Positions 26,013 to 34,282 of a stretch of DNA of 64,000 nucleotides are shown here, piece after piece. Source of the DNA: Geothrix fuzhouensis (GTDB lineage: Bacteria > Acidobacteriota > Holophagae > Holophagales > Holophagaceae); contig NZ_JANHMQ010000002.1 of NCBI RefSeq assembly GCF_024609325.1, positions 434,001-498,000 of the forward strand. Direction: 5' to 3'. Below the pieces are notes generated by a model. The model did not search any database and was not told the DNA's origin. It saw only the letters and a list, made by a program, of their open reading frames with translations. Made by a program: the position numbers and the translations under genes. Numbering within the stretch: position 1 is the stretch's first letter; each line of letters opens with the position of its first letter.

Positions 26013-26699
26013 TCAGTAGGCCCGGTCGTCCGCCAGGGGCGGGTAGTCCTGTCCGAACTTGTTCTTGTGGGGCTCCAGGGCGGGCAGGGACAGGTCCAGG
26101 TCCCAGCTGCCGTGGGTGACCTCGGCGCCGATCCGCACGGTCCAGGCCTTCTCGCCGGATTCCGGGTGCCAGAGGCGCAGCCGGTAGGTACCCGGCGGGA
26201 CCCGATCGAAGGCCACCCCGGCGCGGCCGTCCAGCACCTGGGCGAAGGGCGTCGTCACCACCCAGAGGAAGGCGTTCATCTGATGGTGGACATTGCAGTA
26301 GAGCTTCACGAGGCCCGGCCGGGCCACCGTCACCTTCGGCGCGTCTCCGGGCTGGTACTGGCCCGTGTCGAAGCGGTTGCCCTGGGTGACGCTGAACACG
26401 TTGTGCAGGATGTGGTCGAGGTTGGGGAAGGCCACCTTGGTGCCGGGCGTGGCCAGGGAGACTCGGGGACGGAACTGCTTGCCCAGGGTGCGGATGGTCA
26501 CGGGCTTCGAGGGTCCGGGCGGCGGCACCGGCGCGTCGATGGGTTCCAGGATGGCCACACAGTCCTTCAGGGAGGCGCGGATCCGGCCGTCCTTCTCGTG
26601 CAGCCGCACGGGGCCTTCGAGACCGCCCGCCAGCAGGGGGACGGCCAGGGCCAGGGCCAAGGCCAAGGTCGGCAGGCCGTTCACGGGGACTCGAATCAT
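26013..26699 (-). CDS. Periplasmic cupredoxin-like protein
   Basis: About 228 residues from the ATG at 26699 (an ATG three codons upstream at 26708 is also possible). A signal peptide (LPTLALALALAVPLLAGG) leads a cupredoxin-type domain. Candidate type-1 copper ligands are a histidine in NLDHILHNVFS and the Cys, His and Met of LYCNVHHQMNAF, in the order expected for a plastocyanin-like site. The last part (GVAFDRVPPGTYRLRLWHPE) resembles a carboxypeptidase-regulatory-like beta-sandwich. Proteins of this kind are often annotated as methylamine utilization proteins. Its stop directly abuts that of the barrel gene, and its start is 54 bases from the divergent kinase gene. Confidence 0.75.
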   Translation of the reverse strand: MIRVPVNGLPTLALALALAVPLLAGGLEGPVRLHEKDGRIRASLKDCVAILEPIDAPVPPPGPSKPVTIRTLGKQFRPRVSLATPGTKVAFPNLDHILHNVFSVTQGNRFDTGQYQPGDAPKVTVARPGLVKLYCNVHHQMNAFLWVVTTPFAQVLDGRAGVAFDRVPPGTYRLRLWHPESGEKAWTVRIGAEVTHGSWDLDLSLPALEPHKNKFGQDYPPLADDRAY

Positions 26700-26753
26700 G
26701 CTGGGCATCCGGGGTAGATTCGAGCCAGTATAGCCACCGACCAAGGAAGGCCG

Positions 26754-28889
26754 ATGCCGCAGCCCATGAGCTGGTACCGAACGCTGGCGTGGACCTTCTT
26801 CCTCCGGCAGGCGGCGGCCATCGCCGCCCTCATCGCGCTCATCCTCTGGGTGGCCTACAGCGAGGCGGAGCGTGGCGCGCGGACCACGGCCGCCGCGAGC
26901 CTCTCCGCCGGACGGTACGTCGTGGAACGCGCCTTCGAACAGCAGGGGCGGTCGCTGGATGCGGGCCTGGAGGTCTTCACCGAATATTCGGGCAACGTCG
27001 CCCTAGTGGAGCAGGCGCTGGAATCGGGCGCCTCTGCGAGCCTGGCGGACACGTTGGCGGACAACCTGCCGCGCCTTGGGGCCGACCTCGCCCTGGTGGT
27101 GAAGCCGGACGGCAACCTGCTGGCCACCACCGGCCCCGGCGGGCGCACGGATTTTCCGGAGGCGGGGATCCTGCAGATGGCCCTGGCGCCCGAGGACGCC
27201 GAGGCGGCCGGTCATCCCGGGCCGTCCTACCGGGGCTTCCTTCGCGTGGACTGGGGGAATCGTCCCGGGGTCTACCATGCGGTGGCCCGACCCCTGCGAT
27301 CCCCCGGCGGCCGCGCGCTCGGGGCCATGCTCGTGGGTGTGCGGGTGGATGACCGGATCGCCCTGGACCTGCGCCGCATGGCCGTGGCCGGGCCCCAGCG
27401 GGGCGATCCCGCGCCCCACCTGGTCCTGCTCAGCCGCTTCCAGACCCTGGGTGCCACCCTCCAGGGGTCCGAAGAGCTTGATCGCCTCCTGGCCCGGGAC
27501 CCGTCCCTCCTGGCGGTGCGGGGCCGGGTCCTCGATGGCCAGGGCTCCGGCGTGCTGCGCTTCCGGGTGGGCGGGCTGAATTACCTGGGCCTGGTCTCCC
27601 CCATCCGGGGCGTGAATGCCCTCGATCTGGAGATGGCCGACGTCCTGCTGATGCCCGTGGATCCCTTGCTGGCACCGTTCCGCAATCTCCAGCGGGCCAT
27701 CCTCGCCGCCGGGGCCGTGGGGCTGCTCGTGACCCTGGGCCTCAGCCTGCGCTCGGCCCGGAAGGTGACGGCCCCGCTCAAGGAGCTCGCCACAGCCACA
27801 GAGGCCCTGGCGGCCGGGGAGCATCCCGGACCCCTGGCCCTGGTGCCCAGCCAGGACGAGGTGGGCGTGCTGACGCGGACCTTCAAATCGATGGTGGCGG
27901 AGCTGAAGGCCAAAGATGAACTCCTGGCCCTGCTGGCCGCGACTCAGCGTCCTTCCGCGCCTTCCCCGCCGGCCCGCGACGGCGAGGCCACCTTGCACCT
28001 GGTGCCATCGGCAGCCATGCCGGCGGGCGAACCACTCCCCGGCCCGCTTCGGATCGGGGGGACCTTCGCCGGCCGCTACCGGGTGGAACGGCTGCTGGGC
28101 CGGGGCGGGATGGGTGTGGTCCTACAGGTGCGCGACCTGCAGCTCGAGGAGGAGGTGGCCCTGAAGGTGGTCCGGCCAGCTTTGGCCTCGGTGCCCGCCT
28201 TCCTGGATCGCCTCAAACAGGAGATCCGTCTGGCCCGGCGGATCACCCACCGCTACGTGCTCCGCATCCATGATTTCGGCGAGAGCGATGGCATTCCCTT
28301 CGTGACGATGGAATACCTGCGCGGCACCACCCTCCGGGAGCTGCTGGACGGGCGGGGACGCCTCCCGCTGCCGCTCGTGCTGCGCATCGTCCGCCAGGTC
28401 TCGGAGGGCCTGGAAGCGGCCCACCTCGTGGGCGTGGTCCACCGGGACATCAAGCCGGCGAACGTGCTGTTCGACACCCGGGGCGACGCCAAGATCATGG
28501 ATTTCGGTCTCGCCGCGCCGGCCGCGGGTGCCGCGCCGGGGGACGCCGAAAACCTCATCGGGTCGCCGCGATACATGTCCCCCGAACAGATCCGCGGCGA
28601 ACGGGTGGATGCCCGGGCCGATCTCTACGCGCTGGGGATCATGCTCTTCGAGCTGTGTTCGGGAAGCCCGCCCTTCGAGAGCACCCGCATCGAGGAACTG
28701 CTGGCCCTGCACCTGGACGCGGCGCCGCCAGCCCTGGCCGAGGCCGTGCCGGACCTTCCTCCGGACCTGGGCCTCCTGGTGGCCCGGCTCATGGCGAAGC
28801 GTCCCGAGGATCGGCCCCAGTCCGCCGCCGAGGTGGTGGAGATCCTGAAGGCGCTAGCCTCCAGCGGTGGCGCCACCTCCCGGTTGTGA
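26754..28889 (+). CDS. Transmembrane sensor Ser/Thr protein kinase (Cache-like, HAMP, kinase)
   Basis: A 711-residue protein with an unusual order for a bacterial Ser/Thr kinase. A first membrane span (about residues 15-36) is followed by a periplasmic domain of about 275 residues, probably Cache-type, a second span near 314-334 and a HAMP domain (about 335-390, with PLKELATATEALAAGE). The kinase domain begins at about 441: glycine loop LGRGGMGVV, lysine in VALKVV, catalytic HRDIKPAN near 562-569, DFG near 582 and the activation-end SPRYMSPEQ. All key residues are present, so it should be active. The sensor half is that of a chemoreceptor or histidine kinase. Confidence 0.92.
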   Translation: MPQPMSWYRTLAWTFFLRQAAAIAALIALILWVAYSEAERGARTTAAASLSAGRYVVERAFEQQGRSLDAGLEVFTEYSGNVALVEQALESGASASLADTLADNLPRLGADLALVVKPDGNLLATTGPGGRTDFPEAGILQMALAPEDAEAAGHPGPSYRGFLRVDWGNRPGVYHAVARPLRSPGGRALGAMLVGVRVDDRIALDLRRMAVAGPQRGDPAPHLVLLSRFQTLGATLQGSEELDRLLARDPSLLAVRGRVLDGQGSGVLRFRVGGLNYLGLVSPIRGVNALDLEMADVLLMPVDPLLAPFRNLQRAILAAGAVGLLVTLGLSLRSARKVTAPLKELATATEALAAGEHPGPLALVPSQDEVGVLTRTFKSMVAELKAKDELLALLAATQRPSAPSPPARDGEATLHLVPSAAMPAGEPLPGPLRIGGTFAGRYRVERLLGRGGMGVVLQVRDLQLEEEVALKVVRPALASVPAFLDRLKQEIRLARRITHRYVLRIHDFGESDGIPFVTMEYLRGTTLRELLDGRGRLPLPLVLRIVRQVSEGLEAAHLVGVVHRDIKPANVLFDTRGDAKIMDFGLAAPAAGAAPGDAENLIGSPRYMSPEQIRGERVDARADLYALGIMLFELCSGSPPFESTRIEELLALHLDAAPPALAEAVPDLPPDLGLLVARLMAKRPEDRPQSAAEVVEILKALASSGGATSRL

Positions 28890-28896
28890 ACCGCCC

Positions 28897-29700
28897 TCAA
28901 CGCCGGGGCAGCTCGCCGACGAAGTCCGCCATCGCTGAAAGCACCTGCGCCTCCTGGTCCTGGTGGGGGGCGTGTCCGCACCGGGGCAGCTTGAGCAGTC
29001 GCGTCTCCGGCACCTGCTCGGCGAGGACGTCGACCTGCCGCAGGGTGGCGTATTCGTCGTCCTCGCCCTGGATGGCCAGGACCGGACAGCGGATGTCGCG
29101 CAGGCAGGCCTCGATGTTCCAGTCCCGAAACGGGGCCGACAGCCAGAGGTCGTTCCACTCGCAGAACACCCGGGGCGCGTCCGCATGGTACCGGGCCAGC
29201 TTCCGCGGCCAGTCGGTGGTGGCCCAGGCCTCCCGGGCCGCCCGCAGGCCCGCCAGAGTCTCCTCCTCCACGAACGCGTGCGGCGCCATGACGGCCACGC
29301 CCAGGGGCGCGTCCGGAAAGGTGCTGGCGAAGATCAGGGCGATGCTGCCGCCGTCGCTGTGGCCGATGAGCACGGGGTGCTCGATGCCCAGGGCCGCGAG
29401 GAAGGCGGGCAGGGCCTCCTCCGCTTCGCGGTGCAGGTAGCGGGGCGTGCGCGGTTCCGGGTAGGGGTCGGACGAGCCATAGCCCGCGCGGGATCCCGCC
29501 ACCACCCGGCATCCGGTGGCCGCGGCTAGCCTGGCGGGGAAGCTCCGCCACATCTCCACGCACCCCAGCCCCTCGTGCAGCAGCACCAGGGTGGGCCGCC
29601 CTTCGGCGGAGGCGCGGAAGTCGCGGTATTCGAGGCGCAGGGCAGCGACGGTGAGGTGCCTCATGGGCTCCGGCCGGCGTGCGTGGATGGGGGCGTCCAT
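28897..29700 (-). CDS. Alpha/beta hydrolase
   Basis: About 267 residues from the ATG at 29700. The nucleophile elbow GHSDGG, the oxyanion-hole region LLHEGLGCVEMW, an acid-containing loop (IQGEDDEYAT) and the terminal CGHAPHQDQ histidine make a complete serine-hydrolase triad. No signal peptide is present. The reaction could be that of an esterase, lactonase or C-C hydrolase; sequence alone does not decide. It is divergent from trmO, and both genes have a TANNNT box six bases before the ATG. Confidence 0.9.
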   Translation of the reverse strand: MDAPIHARRPEPMRHLTVAALRLEYRDFRASAEGRPTLVLLHEGLGCVEMWRSFPARLAAATGCRVVAGSRAGYGSSDPYPEPRTPRYLHREAEEALPAFLAALGIEHPVLIGHSDGGSIALIFASTFPDAPLGVAVMAPHAFVEEETLAGLRAAREAWATTDWPRKLARYHADAPRVFCEWNDLWLSAPFRDWNIEACLRDIRCPVLAIQGEDDEYATLRQVDVLAEQVPETRLLKLPRCGHAPHQDQEAQVLSAMADFVGELPRR

Positions 29701-29712
29701 GGCCCCAGCATA
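29701..29712 (-). promoter_or_regulatory. Candidate leaderless -10 box of the alpha/beta hydrolase gene
   Basis: On the minus strand TATGCT (29707-29712) is followed by six bases (GGGGCC) and the ATG at 29700. No ribosome binding site of normal spacing is present. Confidence 0.45.
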
Positions 29713-29744
29713 GCCGCCGGGGCCCAGGATGGCCGCCGGGGCGC

Positions 29745-29756
29745 TACCCTTCGGGC
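29745..29756 (+). promoter_or_regulatory. Candidate leaderless -10 box of trmO
   Basis: TACCCT (29745-29750) is followed by six bases (TCGGGC) and the ATG at 29757. There is no Shine-Dalgarno-like sequence. It is divergent from the equally spaced box of the alpha/beta hydrolase gene. Confidence 0.45.
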
Positions 29757-30281
29757 ATGGCATCCTTCACCTTCCGTCCCATCGGAATCCTGCGCTCGCC
29801 CTACGCCACGCGCATCGACGCGCCCCACCAGCCCACGGTGGTCGAGGGCACGGAGACGGGCGCCCCCGTCGAAGCCACGCTGGAGCTGGACCCCTCGCTG
29901 CCCGAGTCGGTGCTGCGTGACCTGGAAGGCTTCGAGCGTGTGTGGCTTCTCTTCGCCTTCCACCTCAGCGAAGGCTGGGCACCGCTGGTGCAGCCGCCCC
30001 GGGGGCCCCGGACCAAGCGTGGCGTGCTGGCGACGCGCTCACCCCACCGGCCCAACCCCATCGGCCTCTCCTGCGTAGAGCTGGTGGCCGTGGAAGGCCG
30101 CACCCTGCGCCTGCGCGGTGTGGACCTGTTGGATGGCACGCCGGTGCTGGACCTGAAGCCCTACGTGCCCTACGCCGACGCCTTTCCGGAGGCCCGCGCC
30201 GGGTGGATCGACGCCGTGGACGCGGCCACGGGGCACCGCTCTGCGCCGGGCCCCAGGAAGCCGCGGCAGCCGAAGGCTTGA
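29757..30281 (+). CDS. trmO: tRNA (adenine(37)-N6)-methyltransferase TrmO
   Basis: A 174-residue protein of the TsaA/UPF0066 family, which uses SAM to methylate N6 of t6A37 in tRNA. The key signature SPHRPNPIGLS lies at about residues 94-104, and the opening FRPIGILRSPYATRIDAP and the middle FHLSEGW are typical. The ATG at 29757 is chosen because homology begins at once; an upstream in-frame extension is Gly/Pro-rich junk. It is shorter than the E. coli enzyme and lacks its small C-terminal domain, as in many bacteria. Confidence 0.94.
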   Translation: MASFTFRPIGILRSPYATRIDAPHQPTVVEGTETGAPVEATLELDPSLPESVLRDLEGFERVWLLFAFHLSEGWAPLVQPPRGPRTKRGVLATRSPHRPNPIGLSCVELVAVEGRTLRLRGVDLLDGTPVLDLKPYVPYADAFPEARAGWIDAVDAATGHRSAPGPRKPRQPKA

Positions 30282-30362
30282 CGCCGGCCTGGCGCGGGCT
30301 TGACGCGACCGGGCGCGCAGGGCCACCCTGAGGCACCCCAACCCCTCACAGGAGCCCACCCC

Positions 30363-30926
30363 ATGGTCCCGTTCTCCCAGCTCTGGCTGCCCATCGTGCT
30401 GTCCGCGGTCATCGTCTTCGTGGCCAGCAGCCTCATCCACATGGTCCTGAAGTGGCACAACTCGGACTACCGCGCCCTCACGAACGAGGAGGAGGTCCGC
30501 GCCGCCATCCGCAAGGGCTCGCCCGTCCCGGGTCAATACGTGCTTCCCCACTGCGGCGACATGAAGGAGATGGGCAAGCCCGAGGTCCAGCAGAAGTACA
30601 AGGACGGCCCCGTGGGCTTCCTGGTGCTTAGCCCGAACGGCGCCCCCAACATGGGCAAGGCCCTGGGCATGTGGTTCCTCTACGCCGCGGCTGTGGCCTT
30701 CATGGCGGCCTACGTGGCGGGCCACACCTTGGGCGCCGGCGCCCACTACCTGAAGGTGTTCCGCATCGTGGGCACCGTGTCCTTCCTCACCTACGTGGGC
30801 GGCAGCGTGCAGATGGGCATCTGGATGGGCAAGCCCTGGGGCAGTGTCCTCAAGGACGTGCTCGACGGCCTCATCTACGGCCTGCTGAGTGCGGGCGTCT
30901 TCGGCTGGCTCTGGCCGAAGCTCTGA
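30363..30926 (+). CDS. Conserved membrane protein of unknown function
   Basis: A 187-residue protein starting at the ATG at 30363, eight bases after CAGGAG. It has an N-terminal span (LPIVLSAVIVFVASSLIHMVL), a soluble stretch of about 85 residues with PHCGDMKEM and GPVGFLVL, and three further spans, the last ending in GWLWPKL. I recognise no characterised family; small proteins of this shape recur in Acidobacteriota genomes. It overlaps the following methyltransferase gene by one base, so they are co-translated. Confidence 0.75.
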   Translation: MVPFSQLWLPIVLSAVIVFVASSLIHMVLKWHNSDYRALTNEEEVRAAIRKGSPVPGQYVLPHCGDMKEMGKPEVQQKYKDGPVGFLVLSPNGAPNMGKALGMWFLYAAAVAFMAAYVAGHTLGAGAHYLKVFRIVGTVSFLTYVGGSVQMGIWMGKPWGSVLKDVLDGLIYGLLSAGVFGWLWPKL

Positions 30927-31693
30927 TGACCGCGGAACCCGGCGATCCCTACGGGCGCGTCCACTACCGGCACCTGATCGACTGGACCCAGCGCCTGCGC
31001 CGCGAGGCGCCGCTGATCCAGCGGGTGCTGGAGGGCGCGCCCTCGCGCCGGGTGCTGGACCTCGGCTGCGGTACCGGGGAGCACGCCCGATTTCTGGCCT
31101 CCCTGGGCTTCGAACCCACGGGCGTGGACGCCTCCCCATCCCAGCTCGCCGCGGCCCGCGAGGCCGATCCAAAGGGCCGCTACCTCCAGGGCAGCCTTAC
31201 AGACCTGGCGCACCTGGCGGAGGCAGGGCAGGGCGGCGCCCTCTGCGTGGGCAACACCCTGCCGCACCTCACGAAGGAGGCCGACCTGCGCCGCTGCTTC
31301 GAGGGCCTGGCCAGCCGGCTGCTCCCGGGAGCGCCGGTGCTGCTTCAGATCCTGAACTACGACCGCATCCTGGACCGCGGAGAGCGCACCTTTCCGGTGA
31401 CGGTGCGGCCCGGCGAGGACGACGCGGAGACCGTCTTCCTGCGCCTGATGACACCCCATGTGGATGGCCGCGTGACCTTCACGCCCGCCACCCTGCGCTG
31501 GCGTCCCGGTTCCGATCCGGCCCTGGAGCTGGTTTCCGCAAAGGAGGTCGAGCTCCGCGGCTGGCGTCGGGCGGAGGTGGAGGCGCTGCTCGCGGCCACC
31601 GGCTTCGAGGTGCGCGAGGTGCTCGGCACCATGACCGGCGAGCCCTGGAGCCCCACGTCGGCGGACCTGGTGGTGGTGGCGCGGCGATCCTAG
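30926..31693 (+). CDS. Class I SAM-dependent methyltransferase
   Basis: A 255-residue enzyme started at the ATG at 30926, overlapping the preceding stop. Motif I is VLDLGCGTGEHARFL (about residues 44-58), with the acidic motif II in PTGVDASPSQL and a motif IV-like GNTLPHL. The C-terminal half is beta-rich, resembling methyltransferases of small molecules. No nearby pathway fixes the substrate. Its last four bases overlap the 3' end of the convergent hemolysin III gene. Confidence 0.9.
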   Translation: MTAEPGDPYGRVHYRHLIDWTQRLRREAPLIQRVLEGAPSRRVLDLGCGTGEHARFLASLGFEPTGVDASPSQLAAAREADPKGRYLQGSLTDLAHLAEAGQGGALCVGNTLPHLTKEADLRRCFEGLASRLLPGAPVLLQILNYDRILDRGERTFPVTVRPGEDDAETVFLRLMTPHVDGRVTFTPATLRWRPGSDPALELVSAKEVELRGWRRAEVEALLAATGFEVREVLGTMTGEPWSPTSADLVVVARRS

Positions 31694-32448
31694 CCCGGGA
31701 TCACGTGGAAGAGCACCGCGAAGACGTGGCAGGCGCTGCCGGCCACCACGAACAGGTGCCAGAGCGCGTGATGATAAGGCAGCTTCTTCAGGCTGTAGAT
31801 CCCCGCCCCCACGCTGTAGAACGCACCACCGCCGAAGAGCCAGTAGAGGCCGTGGGTGGAGAGTGAGCGGCCCAGCGGCGCCGCAGCGATGACGATGATC
31901 CAGCCCATGAGCAGGTAGATGCCTGTGGAGATCCAGCCCATGCGCTTCACGAAGGCAGGATCCACGGGCGTGACCAGCGGTGTGTGCAGGTGGTCCACCG
32001 GCGGCGGACGCAGGGCCGACTTGGCGATCCGGGCGTAGAAGATGGCCTTGAAGGTGATTCCCGCCACGGCGAGGCCCCACACCAAACCGAACACGGTCCA
32101 GCCCCAGCCGGCGCTGATCCGGCCCAAGGCCGACAGGCAGAAGGGCGTGTAGGTCCCCGCGATGAGCACGAAGATGGCCGAGTGGTCGAAAACCTTGAAG
32201 ACCAGCTTCACCCGGGGACCGCGAAAGGCATGGTAAAGCGTGGACATGAGGTAAAGCAGGATGAGGCTGGAGCCGAAGATGGCCGCGCCCACCACGTCCC
32301 GGGCCGTGCCGTGGAGGGCCGCATCCACCACCATCACCACCAGGCCCGCGATGGCCAGGCCCGCGCCCAGCCCGTGGGTGAGGCTGTTGGCCAGCTCCTC
32401 GCGGGGGGTCTGTGGCGTCGAGCCGGGAATGACGGCGCTTCGGGACAT
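31690..32448 (-). CDS. Hemolysin III family membrane protein (PAQR/YqfA type)
   Basis: A 252-residue protein with seven predicted spans. The family's metal-binding residues are visible: SxxxH in STLYHAF, an Asp in KVFDHSAIF and the HxxxH of HHALWHLFVVAGSACHVFAV near the C-terminus. The family includes hemolysin III and the PAQR receptors, thought to be membrane hydrolases affecting membrane fluidity. The ATG at 32448 begins the homologous region; CATCCT stands six bases before it, so a leaderless start is possible. Confidence 0.92.
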   Translation of the reverse strand: MSRSAVIPGSTPQTPREELANSLTHGLGAGLAIAGLVVMVVDAALHGTARDVVGAAIFGSSLILLYLMSTLYHAFRGPRVKLVFKVFDHSAIFVLIAGTYTPFCLSALGRISAGWGWTVFGLVWGLAVAGITFKAIFYARIAKSALRPPPVDHLHTPLVTPVDPAFVKRMGWISTGIYLLMGWIIVIAAAPLGRSLSTHGLYWLFGGGAFYSVGAGIYSLKKLPYHHALWHLFVVAGSACHVFAVLFHVIPG

Positions 32449-32493
32449 GCCCCAAGGATGACAGACTCGAGGCATCCCCCGCCCGGAGCCCCC

Positions 32494-34146
32494 GTGTCCT
32501 TCCGCCCTTTTCTGGCCCTCGTCCTTGTGCTCAGCTTGGGCGCCCAGCCTCCCCGTGGCCTGGTGGTGAGCCAGGAGCGGCTGGCCTCCGAGGCCGGCGC
32601 CCAGGTGCTGCGCGAGGGCGGCAGCGCCGTGGATGCCGCCGTGGCCACCGCCTTCGCCCTGGCCGTCGTCCATCCCGCCGCCGGGAACCTGGGCGGGGGC
32701 GGCTTCCTGCTGTCGCGGACTACCCGGGGTCAGGCCTCGTTCATCGATTTCCGCGAGGCGGCGCCGGCCTCCGCCCATCCGCGCATGTGGCTCAAGGCGG
32801 ATGGCACCTACGACAAGGCGAAGCATCACGACAGCCTGGCCAGCGTAGGCGTGCCGGGCACGGTGTCGGGGCTGCGCGAGGCCTGGAAGCGCGAGGGCCG
32901 CCTGCCCTGGGCGCGGTTGCTGAAACCCGCCATTCACTTGGCCCGCACAGGCTTCGTGCTGACGGACAACCAGGCCGCCGGCCTGGCAGAACAACTGCCC
33001 GCCTTCATTCGCCACGCGCCGACCCTGGCGCAGTTCAGCCGGAAGGGGGAACCGCTGCGCGCCGGAGACCGCCTGGTGCAGCTGGACCTGGCCCGCACCC
33101 TGCGGCGGCTGGCGAAGGACTGGACCGACTTCTACCGTGGGCGGACCGCGGCCCTGATCGTCCGCGACATGACGGCGAATGGCGGCCCGATCACGGCGGC
33201 AGACCTGCGCGGCTACCGCCCCGTGCGGCGGGAGCCCCTGCGTGGAACCTACCGGGGCTTAGAGTTGCTGGCCGCGCCGCCCCCCAGCTCCGGTGGCCAG
33301 GTACTGATCGAATCCCTGAATCTCCTCGAAAGCTTCGACCTGAAGGCGGCGGGGCCTGGGTCGCCGATGGCGGTTCACCTGGCCGCGGAAGCCCTGCGCC
33401 GCGCCTTCGCGGACCGGGCGCAGTTCCTGGGCGATCCCGCATTCAATTCCGGCATCCCCCTGGCACACCTGCTCTCGAAGGCCTACGCCGCCGAGTTGCG
33501 CGCCACCATCCGGCCCGACCGCGCTTCGACCTCGGATCCCAGCCGGTTCACCTGGGAGCCGGATCGCCCGCACACCACGCACCTGTCCGTCCTCGACCGC
33601 GAGGGCAACGCCGTGAGTCTCACCTACACGCTGGAGGAGAGCTACGGCCTCAAGCGCATCGTGCCCGGCGCGGGCTTCCTGCTGAACAACGAGTTGGGCG
33701 ACTTCAACGCCGTGCCCGGCCTCACGGACGCCACGGGCCGCATCGGCACACCACCAAACCTGGCCTGGCCCGCCCAGCGGCCGCTGTCGAGCATGTGCCC
33801 GGTGGTCCTCGTGAAGGATGGCGCCGTGGTCATGGTGAGCGGCAGCCCCGGCGGCCGCACCATTCCCGCCACCGTGCTGGCCACCGTGCTCAACGTGGTG
33901 GATTTCGGCCTGGACGCCCGCGCCGCCGTGGACGCCCCGCGCATTCACCACCAGTGGCTGCCGGACCGCATCCAGGTGGAAGCGGATCTCCCCGCCGCTA
34001 CCCGCGCGGCCCTGAAGGCCATGGGCCACACCCTCAAGGAAGTGCCGAAGCAGGGCTGCGCCCAGGTGATCCTGGTGCGCAACGGTCACGCCGAAGGTGC
34101 CGCCGACACCAAGCGCTGGTCCGATAGTGGCGTCGCGGTGGAATGA
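32494..34146 (+). CDS. ggt: Gamma-glutamyltransferase
   Basis: About 550 residues from the GTG at 32494, which has GGAG five bases upstream and begins directly with a signal peptide (SFRPFLALVLVLSLGAQ). An ATG at 32458 would add 12 residues but has no such site. The proenzyme cleaves itself before the Thr at about residue 361 in HTTHLSVLDREGNAVS, giving the large and small subunits. Other hallmarks are GGSAVDAAVATAFALAVVHP and SGSPGGRTIPATVL. The enzyme transfers or hydrolyses the gamma-glutamyl group of glutathione and related peptides in the periplasm. Confidence 0.95.
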   Translation: MSFRPFLALVLVLSLGAQPPRGLVVSQERLASEAGAQVLREGGSAVDAAVATAFALAVVHPAAGNLGGGGFLLSRTTRGQASFIDFREAAPASAHPRMWLKADGTYDKAKHHDSLASVGVPGTVSGLREAWKREGRLPWARLLKPAIHLARTGFVLTDNQAAGLAEQLPAFIRHAPTLAQFSRKGEPLRAGDRLVQLDLARTLRRLAKDWTDFYRGRTAALIVRDMTANGGPITAADLRGYRPVRREPLRGTYRGLELLAAPPPSSGGQVLIESLNLLESFDLKAAGPGSPMAVHLAAEALRRAFADRAQFLGDPAFNSGIPLAHLLSKAYAAELRATIRPDRASTSDPSRFTWEPDRPHTTHLSVLDREGNAVSLTYTLEESYGLKRIVPGAGFLLNNELGDFNAVPGLTDATGRIGTPPNLAWPAQRPLSSMCPVVLVKDGAVVMVSGSPGGRTIPATVLATVLNVVDFGLDARAAVDAPRIHHQWLPDRIQVEADLPAATRAALKAMGHTLKEVPKQGCAQVILVRNGHAEGAADTKRWSDSGVAVE

Positions 34147-34162
34147 GAGCTAAAGCAAGATT

Positions 34163-34276
34163 GGCCACGGAAGACACAGAATTCCACGGAAGTCGCAGAA
34201 AGGCGTCGAGTGCTCGCCGCCAAGGCCATTTCTGTGCCTTCCAGCTGTTTTCCGTGACTTCTGTGTCCAGCGCTTT
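34163..34276. repeat. Long imperfect palindrome built from short repeating units
   Basis: The left arm (34163-34204) consists of units such as CCACGGAAG, ACACAGAAT, CCACGGAAG and TCGCAGAAA, and the right arm (about 34226-34276) is its imperfect reverse complement (TTTCTGTG, TTTTCCGTG, ACTTCTGTG). The element fills the gap between the convergent ggt and S9D genes. It resembles widely dispersed bacterial intergenic repeats with this CACAGA/CACGGA theme; a terminator role is possible. Confidence 0.7.
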
Positions 34277-34282
34277 TCGGAC

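Noticed and set aside
31690-32448. Hemolysin III as a virulence toxin
   Set aside because: The name is historical; PAQR-family membrane proteins are common in non-pathogens and are probably involved in membrane lipid homeostasis.
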